Shown here: positions 1 to 6,194 of the stretch, one piece after another
Layout: each line of letters opens with the position of its first letter
Position numbering within the stretch: position 1 is the first letter of the stretch
Assembly (NCBI GenBank): GCA_003160755.1
Contig: QEXZ01000071.1
Span: 1-8,254 of the forward strand
Reading direction: 5' to 3'
Origin: Methanomicrobiales archaeon
GTDB lineage: Archaea > Halobacteriota > Syntropharchaeia > Alkanophagales > Methanospirareceae
Length of the DNA stretch: 8,254 nt
Translations under genes and position numbers: made by a program
Notes under the pieces: model-generated
Databases searched by the model: none
Told to the model about the DNA's origin: nothing
The model's input: only the letters and a program-made list of their open reading frames with translations

Positions 1-902
1 ACTATAAATTCCAGATCCTCGGTGCAGATGGTTTCTATACAGAAGGGTCCTATCAGACCCGGACTGAACAGATTTTGTGATGCCTTGACTACGCTCTGAC
101 CCATCTTCAGGATCGGGTTTAGGAGAGACTCCCTCGCTACCACCGGAATATTTCCTGTAACTACAAAGGAAGGTTCTGGAGTGCCGTCCTGTAAAACATG
201 AGGTAGCCTTGAGAGTCCATCAACGTTGGATTCATAACGGATGTCCATGCTGAGAAGCTCCAGCCGGTTTTTCAGCGGTGAATAGAAATAATGGGGATAG
301 AATCTGGTTCCTATTACAAACTCCTGGATGGTAAATCTATCCTTATCTCTCAGCCCAGATTTTTTGAGCTTTCGCTCAAACTCTTCAGGATTGCTTGCGA
401 TGAAATAGCCCTTCCCTCCCTTAGCTCCTGGAAATTTTACCATGACTAAACTATCTATATCTTCGGGTTCTTTGAATTCCTTAGGTAGCCTTAGGTCTGC
501 GTGTTCCATCCATTCCCGCTCCTTTTCACGGTCCGATTCCCACTCCAGGACCATTCTGTTCCCGAGCATGGGGACCAAGAGTTCATTCTCAATCCGTTTT
601 GGCGAAAGATATTCCACAAAGGAACCGTGTGGGATAAGGATGACGTTTCTTTCTATCAGTTTTTCCAGGAACTTCTTCTCCATGAATTGTTCGTAATTTT
701 CAATAATCAGGAGTTCATCAGCCACTCCGAACTGCTGATAGACCTCTTCAGCGCCTCTTTTACATATCACCAGCGTTTTGAACCCCTCATCCCTTGCTCC
801 TTTAAGTATCTGGAGTGCAGTATGACTCCCCATGGTGGCGATAGTTATCTCATCCCTGGCATAGCCGTCCAAAATGTGATGAATTTCCCTTTTATGTATC
901 AT
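1..902 (-). CDS. purP: FAICAR synthetase PurP, canonical copy (C-terminus cut by window edge)
   Basis: PurP is the archaeal ATP-grasp enzyme that formylates AICAR to FAICAR with formate and ATP, the ninth step of purine synthesis, in the cytoplasm. I translated 300 codons from the ATG at 902-900; the frame is open to the edge. Family motifs seen: GSHTAL (residues 25-30), IPHGSF (90-95), VPMLGNR, the nucleotide loop VKFPGAKGGKGYF (155-167), EFVIGT, HYFYSPL, MDIRYESNVDG, VARESLL and GLIGPF. These closely resemble what I recall of the Methanocaldococcus jannaschii enzyme (about 360 residues), so about 60 residues are missing at the window end. The gene starts only 10 bases after the stop of the diverged upstream paralogue and has no clear ribosome binding site, so translation may be coupled. 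An in-frame minigene ATG AAA TAA lies in that gap and is not an alternative start. Confidence 0.93.
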   Translation of the reverse strand, partial: MIHKREIHHILDGYARDEITIATMGSHTALQILKGARDEGFKTLVICKRGAEEVYQQFGVADELLIIENYEQFMEKKFLEKLIERNVILIPHGSFVEYLSPKRIENELLVPMLGNRMVLEWESDREKEREWMEHADLRLPKEFKEPEDIDSLVMVKFPGAKGGKGYFIASNPEEFERKLKKSGLRDKDRFTIQEFVIGTRFYPHYFYSPLKNRLELLSMDIRYESNVDGLSRLPHVLQDGTPEPSFVVTGNIPVVARESLLNPILKMGQSVVKASQNLFSPGLIGPFCIETICTEDLEFI

Positions 903-912
903 TTATTTCATT

Positions 913-2040
913 TCATGTAACCGTCTCTTCCAATCTGTTCAGTTGAATGGCTTTTCTGAGTTCCATAGCCACCCTCTTCCCTACCGAAAGCGACTCCTCG
1001 TAGCGGTATCCCGAATATGGCGTAAAACGTGTTCCTGGAGAGCCCTGCACTCGCATGGAGATGTCAAAAACTACGGCTTTTTCCTCCGGAGGACCGGGAA
1101 TGAACGTGGACTGTAATGCAAAAGGACCTATAATTCCCGGCGGATACTCTTCCTTAGCAACGGTGACAAATTTCTCCCCAAGCTCGAATATCTGCTCTAA
1201 AAGTGATTCCTTTACCGTGCATGCGATATGCCCGGCTTCGATGGCTTTGACGTCTATGTACTTCAAGGCTTCTAACTGCTGTGATGCCGGAAGGCGAAGT
1301 ATGCCATCCAGATTTGTCTGTCTCCGCGTATCAATCCCTAACAGTTCCAGCCGCCTATCTAAGAGTGAGTAGAAGTAATTGAAGTTAGACTGCGCACCCA
1401 TAACGAACTCCTCGATGACCGCTTTCTTCAGCCCTTCTTCCGTTATTTTACCATCACGAAGCATCTGCTCGGAATTATTGTAGAACTCCGCGGGAGAAGA
1501 GGCGAAGAAGAACGCACGTTCGTATTTCCGCTGGGCCTCCGGTGCTTTAACCAGAACCAGGCGGTCTATCTCCTCAGGGCTTTTGTATATCCGGGGATAG
1601 GGAATCCCACCTTTTTCCATCAGGTAATACTGGTTCCTCTCTGCATCTCGTTCCTCTGCCCGAAGCATACTTCTCGACCCGAATAAGGGCAGAAGAAAAT
1701 CATCTTCGATACGGTCAAAACCCACATAGACTTCAAAGGAGCGGTGTGGGATGAAAATAACGTTATTTTCACGCATCTGCCTCAGCACGCTCTCTTCGGT
1801 TATATCTGAAAATTTATCAAGCACAATGGTCTGGTCCACTATTCCGCAGGAATTTTCCGTCCGATAGTAGTGGTCATAAGTCTTCTCCCTGCCCTTCTGG
1901 CACACCACCAGCGTTCTGAAGCCCATGTCCTTCGCTCCTCGACATATATCCAGTGCGGAATGTGACCCGAGAACGCCTATAATCACCTTGTCAAACTCAT
2001 ATCTGTTCAGAACTTCTTTTATCTCGTTTCTATCTATCAT
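913..2040 (-). CDS. Diverged PurP paralogue (PurP-like ATP-grasp protein)
   Basis: A 375-residue protein that aligns with PurP along its whole length: GSHSAL (25-30), an N-terminal preATP-grasp half, EEFVMG (210-215), YFYSLL, LELLGIDTRRQTNLDG, KESLLEQ, GIIGPFALQS and a C-terminal FDISMRV (325-331). Key motifs are changed. PHGSF has become PHRSF (98-102). The glycine-rich loop after the lysine of VKFPGA-GG-GYF reads VKAPEAQRKYERAFF (164-178), with no glycine. The DGG that follows SARV in the family is QGS here. The frame is intact with no stops, so it is under selection rather than decaying. Some archaea are known to carry two PurP paralogues; this resembles the divergent type. It may bind nucleotide differently, serve as a partner subunit for the downstream canonical copy, or act on another ribonucleotide. 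It is the first gene of the pair, reading away from the tRNA. Identity as a PurP homologue is firm; FAICAR synthetase activity is doubtful. Confidence 0.88.
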   Translation of the reverse strand: MIDRNEIKEVLNRYEFDKVIIGVLGSHSALDICRGAKDMGFRTLVVCQKGREKTYDHYYRTENSCGIVDQTIVLDKFSDITEESVLRQMRENNVIFIPHRSFEVYVGFDRIEDDFLLPLFGSRSMLRAEERDAERNQYYLMEKGGIPYPRIYKSPEEIDRLVLVKAPEAQRKYERAFFFASSPAEFYNNSEQMLRDGKITEEGLKKAVIEEFVMGAQSNFNYFYSLLDRRLELLGIDTRRQTNLDGILRLPASQQLEALKYIDVKAIEAGHIACTVKESLLEQIFELGEKFVTVAKEEYPPGIIGPFALQSTFIPGPPEEKAVVFDISMRVQGSPGTRFTPYSGYRYEESLSVGKRVAMELRKAIQLNRLEETVT

Positions 2041-2070
2041 TTTCCCTACTCTTTGTATATTTCGGATAAT

Positions 2071-2080
2071 AATATTAATA
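2071..2080 (-). promoter_or_regulatory. Candidate TATA box for the purP pair
   Basis: On the minus strand this reads TATTAATATT. It is centred about 36 bases upstream of the ATG at 2040, which would place the transcript start near 2050 with a leader of about 10 bases. The whole gap to the tRNA (2041-2118) is AT-rich, so other boxes are possible, such as TTTTAATA just upstream. No strong ribosome binding site is visible. Confidence 0.3.
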
Positions 2081-2082
2081 GG

Positions 2083-2092
2083 TATTAAAATT
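2083..2092 (+). promoter_or_regulatory. Candidate TATA box for tRNA-Leu
   Basis: The plus strand reads TATTAAAATT, centred about 31 bases before the mature tRNA 5' end. This would put the start near 2112-2114, with a short leader to be removed by RNase P. It is chosen by position only, in a generally AT-rich gap shared with the divergent purP promoter. Confidence 0.33.
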
Positions 2093-2118
2093 CAATTTTT
2101 ATTTGTCGCAGTAGCAAA

Positions 2119-2203
2119 GCGGGGGTAGCCGAGCATGGACAAAGGCGCAGGACTTAAGATCCTGTTCCGCAGGGATACGAGGGTTCGAATCCCTCCCCCC
2201 GCA
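2119..2203 (+). tRNA. tRNA-Leu (anticodon UAA)
   Basis: An 85-base class II tRNA that reads UUA and UUG leucine codons. The acceptor stem GCGGGGG (2119-2125) pairs fully with CCCCCGC (2196-2202), followed by discriminator A at 2203. D stem GCC/GGC is at 2128-2130 and 2144-2146. Anticodon stem CAGGA/TCCTG (2148-2152, 2160-2164) encloses loop CTTAAGA, with anticodon TAA at 2155-2157. The long variable arm (2165-2178) contains a TCC/GGA stem, as expected for Leu. T arm GAGGG-TTCGAAT-CCCTC is at 2179-2195. No intron is seen and CCA is not encoded, as is common in archaea. It is the only plus-strand gene in the window. Confidence 0.97.
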
Positions 2204-2239
2204 TCCCACCCGTGGAACTCAATTTGTTTTGCGTGGGAT
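2203..2239. terminator. Inverted repeat between the tRNA and cfbA 3' ends
   Basis: Perfect 7-base arms ATCCCAC (2203-2209) and GTGGGAT (2233-2239) surround a 23-base loop that contains TTTGTTTT. The repeat fills the convergent gap exactly: it begins at the tRNA discriminator base and ends directly before the cfbA stop codon. The T-rich loop could end tRNA transcription by the archaeal oligo-T mode. The large loop makes a classical hairpin terminator weak, so the role is tentative. Confidence 0.3.
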
Positions 2240-2674
2240 TTACTTTCCCGTCGCTTCTTTTATGCGGTCCAGTAATATGTCCACGATTCGTTCATCCACC
2301 CCAATTGGCTTTGCGTAAATCAGTTTTACGCCTTTTCCCAGCTCCGCCCATGCACCTTCGAAAGATTCTTTTAGCTTCTCCGGGATGTCCTCTGTTGTAT
2401 GCGCTCCGTCTGCTAAAAAAACGGGTTGTGCCACTATATTTGTCATTCCCGCTTTAGCAAGTTCTCTCAACGCCTCCTCAATGCTTGGCGAGTTCAATTG
2501 CATGAACGCAACCCGAACCGCCTTGAATATCCCTCGCATTTCTACTCGCCTTCCAAACTCTTCCATTACCTCTTTCCCATACGGTAGTTTGCTTCCGTGT
2601 CCTATTAAGACGACGGCAACGTCCTCTTCACCTTCACTTACGGTTTCATTTTCCTCTTTTGCCAATTTTTTCAC
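2240..2674 (-). CDS. cfbA: Sirohydrochlorin nickel/cobalt chelatase CfbA (CbiX-small type)
   Basis: A cytoplasmic single-domain class II chelatase of 144 residues from the chosen start. Archaeal CfbA inserts nickel into sirohydrochlorin, the first dedicated step of coenzyme F430 synthesis; the same family (CbiX small form) inserts cobalt for cobalamin. Seen here: VVLIGHGSK with His26, the FMQLNSPSIEEAL segment, FLADGAHTTEDIP with His92, and the C-terminal PIGVDERIVDILLDRI. The two histidines are 66 apart, matching the metal-binding pair in the family. The start is GTG 2674-2672, behind GAGGGAGC; the frame also opens at a TTG (2716) with no such site. The first 19 residues are a lysine- and then glutamate-rich lead-in not needed for the fold. 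The histidine-rich loop of some CbiX proteins is absent. It lies downstream of the dsrE-like gene but behind a T-rich terminator-like tract. Nickel versus cobalt use cannot be read from sequence. Confidence 0.88.
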   Translation of the reverse strand: MKKLAKEENETVSEGEEDVAVVLIGHGSKLPYGKEVMEEFGRRVEMRGIFKAVRVAFMQLNSPSIEEALRELAKAGMTNIVAQPVFLADGAHTTEDIPEKLKESFEGAWAELGKGVKLIYAKPIGVDERIVDILLDRIKEATGK

Positions 2675-2682
2675 GCTCCCTC
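2675..2682 (-). promoter_or_regulatory. Ribosome binding site deciding the cfbA start
   Basis: The minus strand reads GAGGGAGC directly before GTG 2674. A GAGG core four bases upstream supports the GTG over the upstream TTG at 2716, which has no purine-rich site in front and would add 14 basic residues. Confidence 0.5.
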
Positions 2683-2794
2683 TTTTAGTTCGTTTATTAA
2701 ATGCTTCTATAATCAACTACTCAAGTTAATTCTGCTTAAAGTAATTTACGTTTTTTTTTCGGATAATTTTTGATTTAAAAAGAAGAGGCTTGCC

Positions 2795-2813
2795 AAAGAA
2801 AAAAAAGAAAAAA
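2795..2813 (-). terminator. Oligo-T terminator after the dsrE-like gene
   Basis: On the minus strand the stop codon is followed by two C4 blocks and then T6-C-T8-C-T3 (2813-2795). Archaeal RNA polymerase terminates at such T-runs on the coding strand. A further T-run would be read in the other direction around 2750-2760. The tract separates the dsrE-like gene from cfbA. Confidence 0.6.
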
Positions 2814-2831
2814 GGGGTTTTTGGGGTTTTT
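2814..2831 (+). repeat. Two tandem copies of GGGGTTTTT
   Basis: Positions 2814-2822 and 2823-2831 are identical 9-mers on the plus strand, C4/A5 on the minus strand. The second copy overlaps the stop codon of the dsrE-like gene. It forms one composite element with the adjoining T-run in the minus-strand transcript. With two G4 tracts only, it cannot form an intramolecular quadruplex on its own. Confidence 0.6.
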
Positions 2832-3282
2832 ATAAAACCATGATTTTGTCTGCGCTAAGTGCTGCTTCTACCGCATCCGGGATTTTCACGGGCATTATGA
2901 AATCTTCGATATTTGACGTGTCTTCTACTGACGTAGCGAAGCCGCTAACGACATGGAATGTCGCACACGAGCTGATTTTCACGCCCAGAGCGTCCTTTAC
3001 AAATCTCGCCATCAGTTCCAGGTTGTCCGGTAGATCCTCAGGGTTTAAACCCTCGAACTGCCCTGCAATAAGTTTCTTCACGTCTTCCGAGAGTGCTAAT
3101 TTTGCCAGATTTCCCTTCTGCGCTACTTCTACTCCCTGCGGTCCATAGTACACCATAACATCGGGAATGTTATGAATTTTCTTCGCCGTAAAAGCAATTG
3201 CGTAGCTCGCATACTGGCTGAAAGGTCTGTCCATGCCTGAGTTCACAAATATAAGTAGTTTTTCTATCTTTTTTATTTTCAT
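2830..3282 (-). CDS. DsrE/TusD-like family protein
   Basis: A soluble 150-residue protein resembling the DsrE/DsrF-like fold, whose members include sulfur-carrier subunits and many uncharacterised archaeal proteins. Matching features in order: a first strand KLLIFVNSG (8-16), an Ala-rich helix, VMVYYGPQGVEVAQKGNL (42-59, like the strand plus GVELLKKG of the family), GVKISSCATFHVV (100-112, the place of the usual GVKI-x-x-C strand) and the ending ADKIMVL (144-150). Cys106 is the only cysteine and sits where sulfur-carrying members have their conserved Cys. There is no DsrF or DsrH partner beside it, so a DsrEFH complex is unlikely here. It has its own TATA box and strong ribosome binding site, which suggests separate regulation from the MFS gene 75 bases upstream. 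Family-level call is fair; persulfide transfer is inference. Confidence 0.75.
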   Translation of the reverse strand: MKIKKIEKLLIFVNSGMDRPFSQYASYAIAFTAKKIHNIPDVMVYYGPQGVEVAQKGNLAKLALSEDVKKLIAGQFEGLNPEDLPDNLELMARFVKDALGVKISSCATFHVVSGFATSVEDTSNIEDFIMPVKIPDAVEAALSADKIMVL

Positions 3283-3293
3283 TTTTCTTTTTT

Positions 3294-3299
3294 ACCTCC
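3294..3299 (-). promoter_or_regulatory. Ribosome binding site of the dsrE-like gene
   Basis: Minus strand GGAGGT, 11 bases before ATG 3282, with an A-rich spacer. The core is ideal and the spacing is slightly long. No closer start codon exists in frame. Confidence 0.65.
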
Positions 3300-3321
3300 A
3301 CTTCTGTTTATTGACAAAGGG

Positions 3322-3330
3322 CATATAAAT
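3322..3330 (-). promoter_or_regulatory. TATA box of the dsrE-like gene
   Basis: Minus strand ATTTATATG, preceded by purine-rich GGGAAAATT that could serve as the BRE. It is centred at about 3326, so transcription should start near 3300, directly before GGAGGT, giving a leader of roughly 18-20 bases. The promoter lies between the MFS stop (3358) and this gene. Confidence 0.6.
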
Positions 3331-3357
3331 AATTTTCCCTTCGCCTCAGCCTCAATT

Positions 3358-4575
3358 CTAATCCTTAAAATAATCTCTGAAAATAAGGAACAAAATAACG
3401 GCGATGAAGCTGATTACGCTGCCATAAACAAAAGTTGCATTTGGGCTAATCACTTGCCATAGGAGCCCGGCCGTTACACTTGCGGGTAACGCTACCAAGC
3501 CTATTACCGTATGAAAACTACCTAATGCTGTTGCCCTTAGTTCCTCTGTAGATAAGTCGGATACAAAAGCCCTTTGGTTCCCTTCCACCATCGCATAAAC
3601 CACTCCATAAAGGGGGAATAAAACTATAAAGGCGGCGAGAGAATCGAAGAAAGCAAATCCGAGACAGGTCACTGAAAACAGGAAGTAGCCAAAAGTAAGC
3701 ACTTTACTCCTTCCTATTCTGTCTGATAGCGTGCCAAAAGGAATGGCAAGCAAGGCGTAAAAGGTGTTAAAGAGGACATATAAAAGTATAGCAAGTGCGA
3801 TTGCCTCCTTCACGGGCATTAGTGGCATGAAAGCATCCATTGCCTTCCATATGAAAAACATATAGGTGAAATTGGCTAATGCAAAGAGAGCAGCCACCGC
3901 AATGAACAACTTAAGCTGCTTAGGCAGTTTTTTCAGGCTTATCTGCAATTTTATCTCCTGCGGCTCTCTCTTACCTTCTTTTACAAAATGAAGGGGCACT
4001 AAGGAGAAAAAAGCGATTATCGCAGCTATAAATATGATTGACTTATAAAAACCAATTTGATATGCGATTTGTTCGAGGTCGAACCAGAAAAACAAAAGTA
4101 AAAGCAAAACAATTACCGACCCTGCAATTGCGCCGGATGTATCAAGTGCTCGATGTATTCCAAATCCCTTTCCCCTCGCTTCAGGCATGGAATCCGCGAT
4201 AATTGCATCTCTTGGTGCAGTTCTCAGTCCTTTGCCAACACGTTCAAAACTGCTGAAGACTAATATGTGCTGCCATATCATGGAGAGGGACAGGAGCAAC
4301 TTGAAGCCCGCGGAAGTCAGATAGCCCGAAGATACAAATATCTTCCTCCTCCCTATTCTGTCAGACCAGTATCCAGAAAGAACCTTTAATATGCTCGATA
4401 TGCTGTCTTGTAATCCCCCGATTAACCCCAAAATCAAACCCGTACCGCCTAATGCCGTGATGAACATAGGTAAAATCGGCATTATCATTTCACTGCTTAA
4501 ATCGTTCAGGAAACTGACAACGCCCAATAAAAGTACGTTTGCACTGATTCCTTTCAGATATTTGTTCCTGTTCAT
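3358..4575 (-). CDS. Major facilitator superfamily transporter
   Basis: A 405-residue integral membrane protein with about 12 hydrophobic segments in two halves. The loop between helices 2 and 3 carries MFS motif A as GYWSDRIGRRK (68-78), and the second half repeats it as GTLSDRIGRSK (281-291). The N-terminal FLNDLSSEMIMPILP (22-36) and GLRTAPRDAIIADS (116-129) are typical of a widespread subgroup of bacterial and archaeal MFS proteins of unknown substrate. A charged central loop is at about 199-222. Start ATG 4575 lies 27 bases after the TauE/SafE-like stop, with no convincing ribosome binding site and a 12-base palindrome touching the start codon. It probably shares a transcript with that gene. 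By eye it is AT-richer than the purP region. Substrate and direction of transport cannot be told. Confidence 0.88.
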   Translation of the reverse strand: MNRNKYLKGISANVLLLGVVSFLNDLSSEMIMPILPMFITALGGTGLILGLIGGLQDSISSILKVLSGYWSDRIGRRKIFVSSGYLTSAGFKLLLSLSMIWQHILVFSSFERVGKGLRTAPRDAIIADSMPEARGKGFGIHRALDTSGAIAGSVIVLLLLLFFWFDLEQIAYQIGFYKSIIFIAAIIAFFSLVPLHFVKEGKREPQEIKLQISLKKLPKQLKLFIAVAALFALANFTYMFFIWKAMDAFMPLMPVKEAIALAILLYVLFNTFYALLAIPFGTLSDRIGRSKVLTFGYFLFSVTCLGFAFFDSLAAFIVLFPLYGVVYAMVEGNQRAFVSDLSTEELRATALGSFHTVIGLVALPASVTAGLLWQVISPNATFVYGSVISFIAVILFLIFRDYFKD

Positions 4576-4602
4576 AGTATACTATACGAAAATACTTTCT
4601 TT

Positions 4603-5361
4603 CTATAATGCCTTATACACGGTAATAAGAGCAAGAGCCACAACCAATATCCCAAGACCAATTTCCAACCAGACCGATTTTGTTTTTAATGATACAGCAC
4701 TTCCAAGCCTTGCACCTACCATTGAACCTATGAGCGCAAAAATTGCCGGCAACCAGATTATATCACCACGCGACCAGAATATTGTTGCAGCGCCAATACA
4801 TGTGAAAATCGTTACACATAAGGAGGTTGCAATTGCTCTATGGATATCGCACCCAGTGGCTTTTAAAAAAGCGGGAAATAGAGAACCCGCACTTCCGCCT
4901 CGAATGGCTGCCATTAAGCTAAGAAAAAAAGAAGATGCGAAAGCACTCTTATGTGTAAGATTGATTTTATGAGCAAGTGCTGGTGCAATTCGGTCTAAAA
5001 ATAGCCCAAATACTATTACAAGAGAAAGGGCAACGAAAATACCTGCTAAAATTAAAGTTGGGATTAAACCTGCGAGAAATGCGCCTATTATCGCTCCAAA
5101 AACTCCGCCAACACCTAAATAAATCGCGATTTCTTTTTCTATATTTTCCCTTTGACTCACTGCACCCACTAATGATGAAAAAGGCACAATGAATAAATTT
5201 ATCCCAAAAGCACTGAGTAAAGGCAAATCTACGAGATTAAGCAACGGTATCCTAACAGCACCGCCGCCGATTCCAAACATACCACTCATAAAACCCGCGA
5301 AAAGACCGATACAGATGTAAATGATGATTAATGTGATTTGAGGCATATATTCTATCAACAT
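4603..5361 (-). CDS. TauE/SafE-family (sulfite/sulfonate exporter-like) membrane protein
   Basis: A 252-residue membrane protein with about 7-8 hydrophobic segments and the internal duplication of the TauE/SafE family. Repeat one has GFMSGMFGIGGGAVRIPLL (23-41). Repeat two has RGGSAGSLFPAFLKATG (154-170) followed by HRAIATSLCVTIFTCIGA. Characterised relatives move sulfite, sulfoacetate or other small organosulfur anions, but the family is broad and no substrate can be assigned. ATG 5361 is favoured; an ATG at codon 6 is possible. It follows the importer ATPase by 58 bases in the same direction and precedes the MFS gene by 27, so it may be either the head of a two-gene exporter unit or the fourth gene of a five-gene transcript. 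No T-run terminator separates it from the ABC operon. Confidence 0.85.
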   Translation of the reverse strand: MLIEYMPQITLIIIYICIGLFAGFMSGMFGIGGGAVRIPLLNLVDLPLLSAFGINLFIVPFSSLVGAVSQRENIEKEIAIYLGVGGVFGAIIGAFLAGLIPTLILAGIFVALSLVIVFGLFLDRIAPALAHKINLTHKSAFASSFFLSLMAAIRGGSAGSLFPAFLKATGCDIHRAIATSLCVTIFTCIGAATIFWSRGDIIWLPAIFALIGSMVGARLGSAVSLKTKSVWLEIGLGILVVALALITVYKAL

Positions 5362-5384
5362 TTATATTACAATATCTTAGTTCT

Positions 5385-5392
5385 CTATTTAC
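5385..5392 (-). promoter_or_regulatory. Candidate TATA box for the TauE/SafE-like gene
   Basis: Minus strand GTAAATAG, preceded by AGAAAAAGTT, centred about 28 bases upstream of ATG 5361. At that distance transcription would begin at or next to the ATG, giving a leaderless mRNA. This agrees with the absence of a ribosome binding site. Read-through from the ABC operon remains possible. Confidence 0.38.
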
Positions 5393-5419
5393 AACTTTTT
5401 CTGAATTTTAGTGAATTCA

Positions 5420-6193
5420 TTAAACCGAAATACACGCCTTTGAGCGTTCTAAGCTGAGCAACATGAGCAACTTCCCCCTGAATTCATTCACTTCTAAACT
5501 CGTTCGTTTCCTTGGTCGCGGTATGTTAATATCGAGGCACTTAACAAGGCAACCCGGTCTCGCGGACATCACCGCAACTCTATCTGCGAGGTACACCGCT
5601 TCGTCAACGCTGTGCGTTACGAACAGAACAGTTTTCTTTGTCCTTTTCCAAATCTCCAGCAGCTCTTCCTGAAGTATGTTTCTCGTTTGTGCATCTACCG
5701 AGCCAAAAGGCTCATCCATTAATAAAATAGATGGCTCCGTAGCAAGAGCTCTTGCAATCGCTACCCTTTGCTTCATGCCCCCTGAAAGTTCGTATGGGTA
5801 GTGGTTTTCAAACCCTTGGAGTCCTACAAGCTCTATGTATTTCTCTGCAATCTCTCCCCGCGCTTTATCCCCCACCCCCTTGATTTCCAGTCCAAATTCC
5901 ACGTTCTTCAAAACCGTTCGCCACGGGAATAATGAAAATTCCTGGAATACCATTCCCCTATCAGGAGAAGGTCCTTTCACTTCTTTTCCATCTAAAATAA
6001 TCTCCCCACTGCTCGGGTGGTCTAAACCCGCTATCATTCTCAGCAACGTTGTTTTCCCACATCCCGAAGGACCTATAATACACAAAAATTCAGCTGGCTT
6101 GACTTCTATACTAATGCCTTCCAATGCCCCCATTTCGCCTTCTTCTGTGTTAAACGTCTTCGTTACGTTCCGGAGTTCGAGTTTGTGGTTCAT
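5420..6193 (-). CDS. ABC importer ATPase, SsuB/TauB/NrtD type
   Basis: The 257-residue nucleotide-binding subunit of the importer, acting on the cytoplasmic face of the membrane. All motifs are present: Walker A GPSGCGKTT (41-49), Q-loop VFQEFSLFPW (82-91), signature LSGGMKQR (136-143), Walker B ILLMDEP (156-162) with D-loop GSVDAQT, and the switch histidine in VTHSVDEA (192-199). The EFSLFPW and PFGSVDAQTR stretches are characteristic of the sulfonate/nitrate/taurine group; the usual ALD of the D-loop is SVD here. ATG 6193 comes one base after the permease stop, so the two are translationally coupled. It ends with a basic PRPRKR segment (225-230) and a short tail, with no extra regulatory domain. 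Confidence 0.95.
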   Translation of the reverse strand: MNHKLELRNVTKTFNTEEGEMGALEGISIEVKPAEFLCIIGPSGCGKTTLLRMIAGLDHPSSGEIILDGKEVKGPSPDRGMVFQEFSLFPWRTVLKNVEFGLEIKGVGDKARGEIAEKYIELVGLQGFENHYPYELSGGMKQRVAIARALATEPSILLMDEPFGSVDAQTRNILQEELLEIWKRTKKTVLFVTHSVDEAVYLADRVAVMSARPGCLVKCLDINIPRPRKRTSLEVNEFRGKLLMLLSLERSKACISV

Positions 6194-6194
6194 T

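Noticed and set aside
442..920. Two plus-strand open frames of 84 and 139 codons opposite purP
   Set aside because: They lie antisense to a clearly conserved PurP frame and their peptides show no family pattern.
2675..2716. TTG start for cfbA giving 158 residues
   Set aside because: No ribosome binding site in front, and it only adds residues outside the chelatase fold.
2385..2729. Plus-strand open frame of 114 codons opposite cfbA
   Set aside because: It is the shadow of the conserved chelatase frame; low-complexity Ser/Thr-rich peptide.
2814..2831. Telomere-like or quadruplex-forming element
   Set aside because: Only two G4 tracts are present, too few for a single-strand quadruplex, and the context is an ordinary gene end.
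4391..4972. Plus-strand open frame of 193 codons
   Set aside because: It runs antisense across the MFS start and the TauE/SafE C-terminal half, both strongly supported; no sensible domain is visible in it.
5411..5486. TGAATTCATT occurring twice near the ATPase gene end
   Set aside because: One copy is coding, the other just after the stop; a 10-mer with an EcoRI-like core, easily chance.
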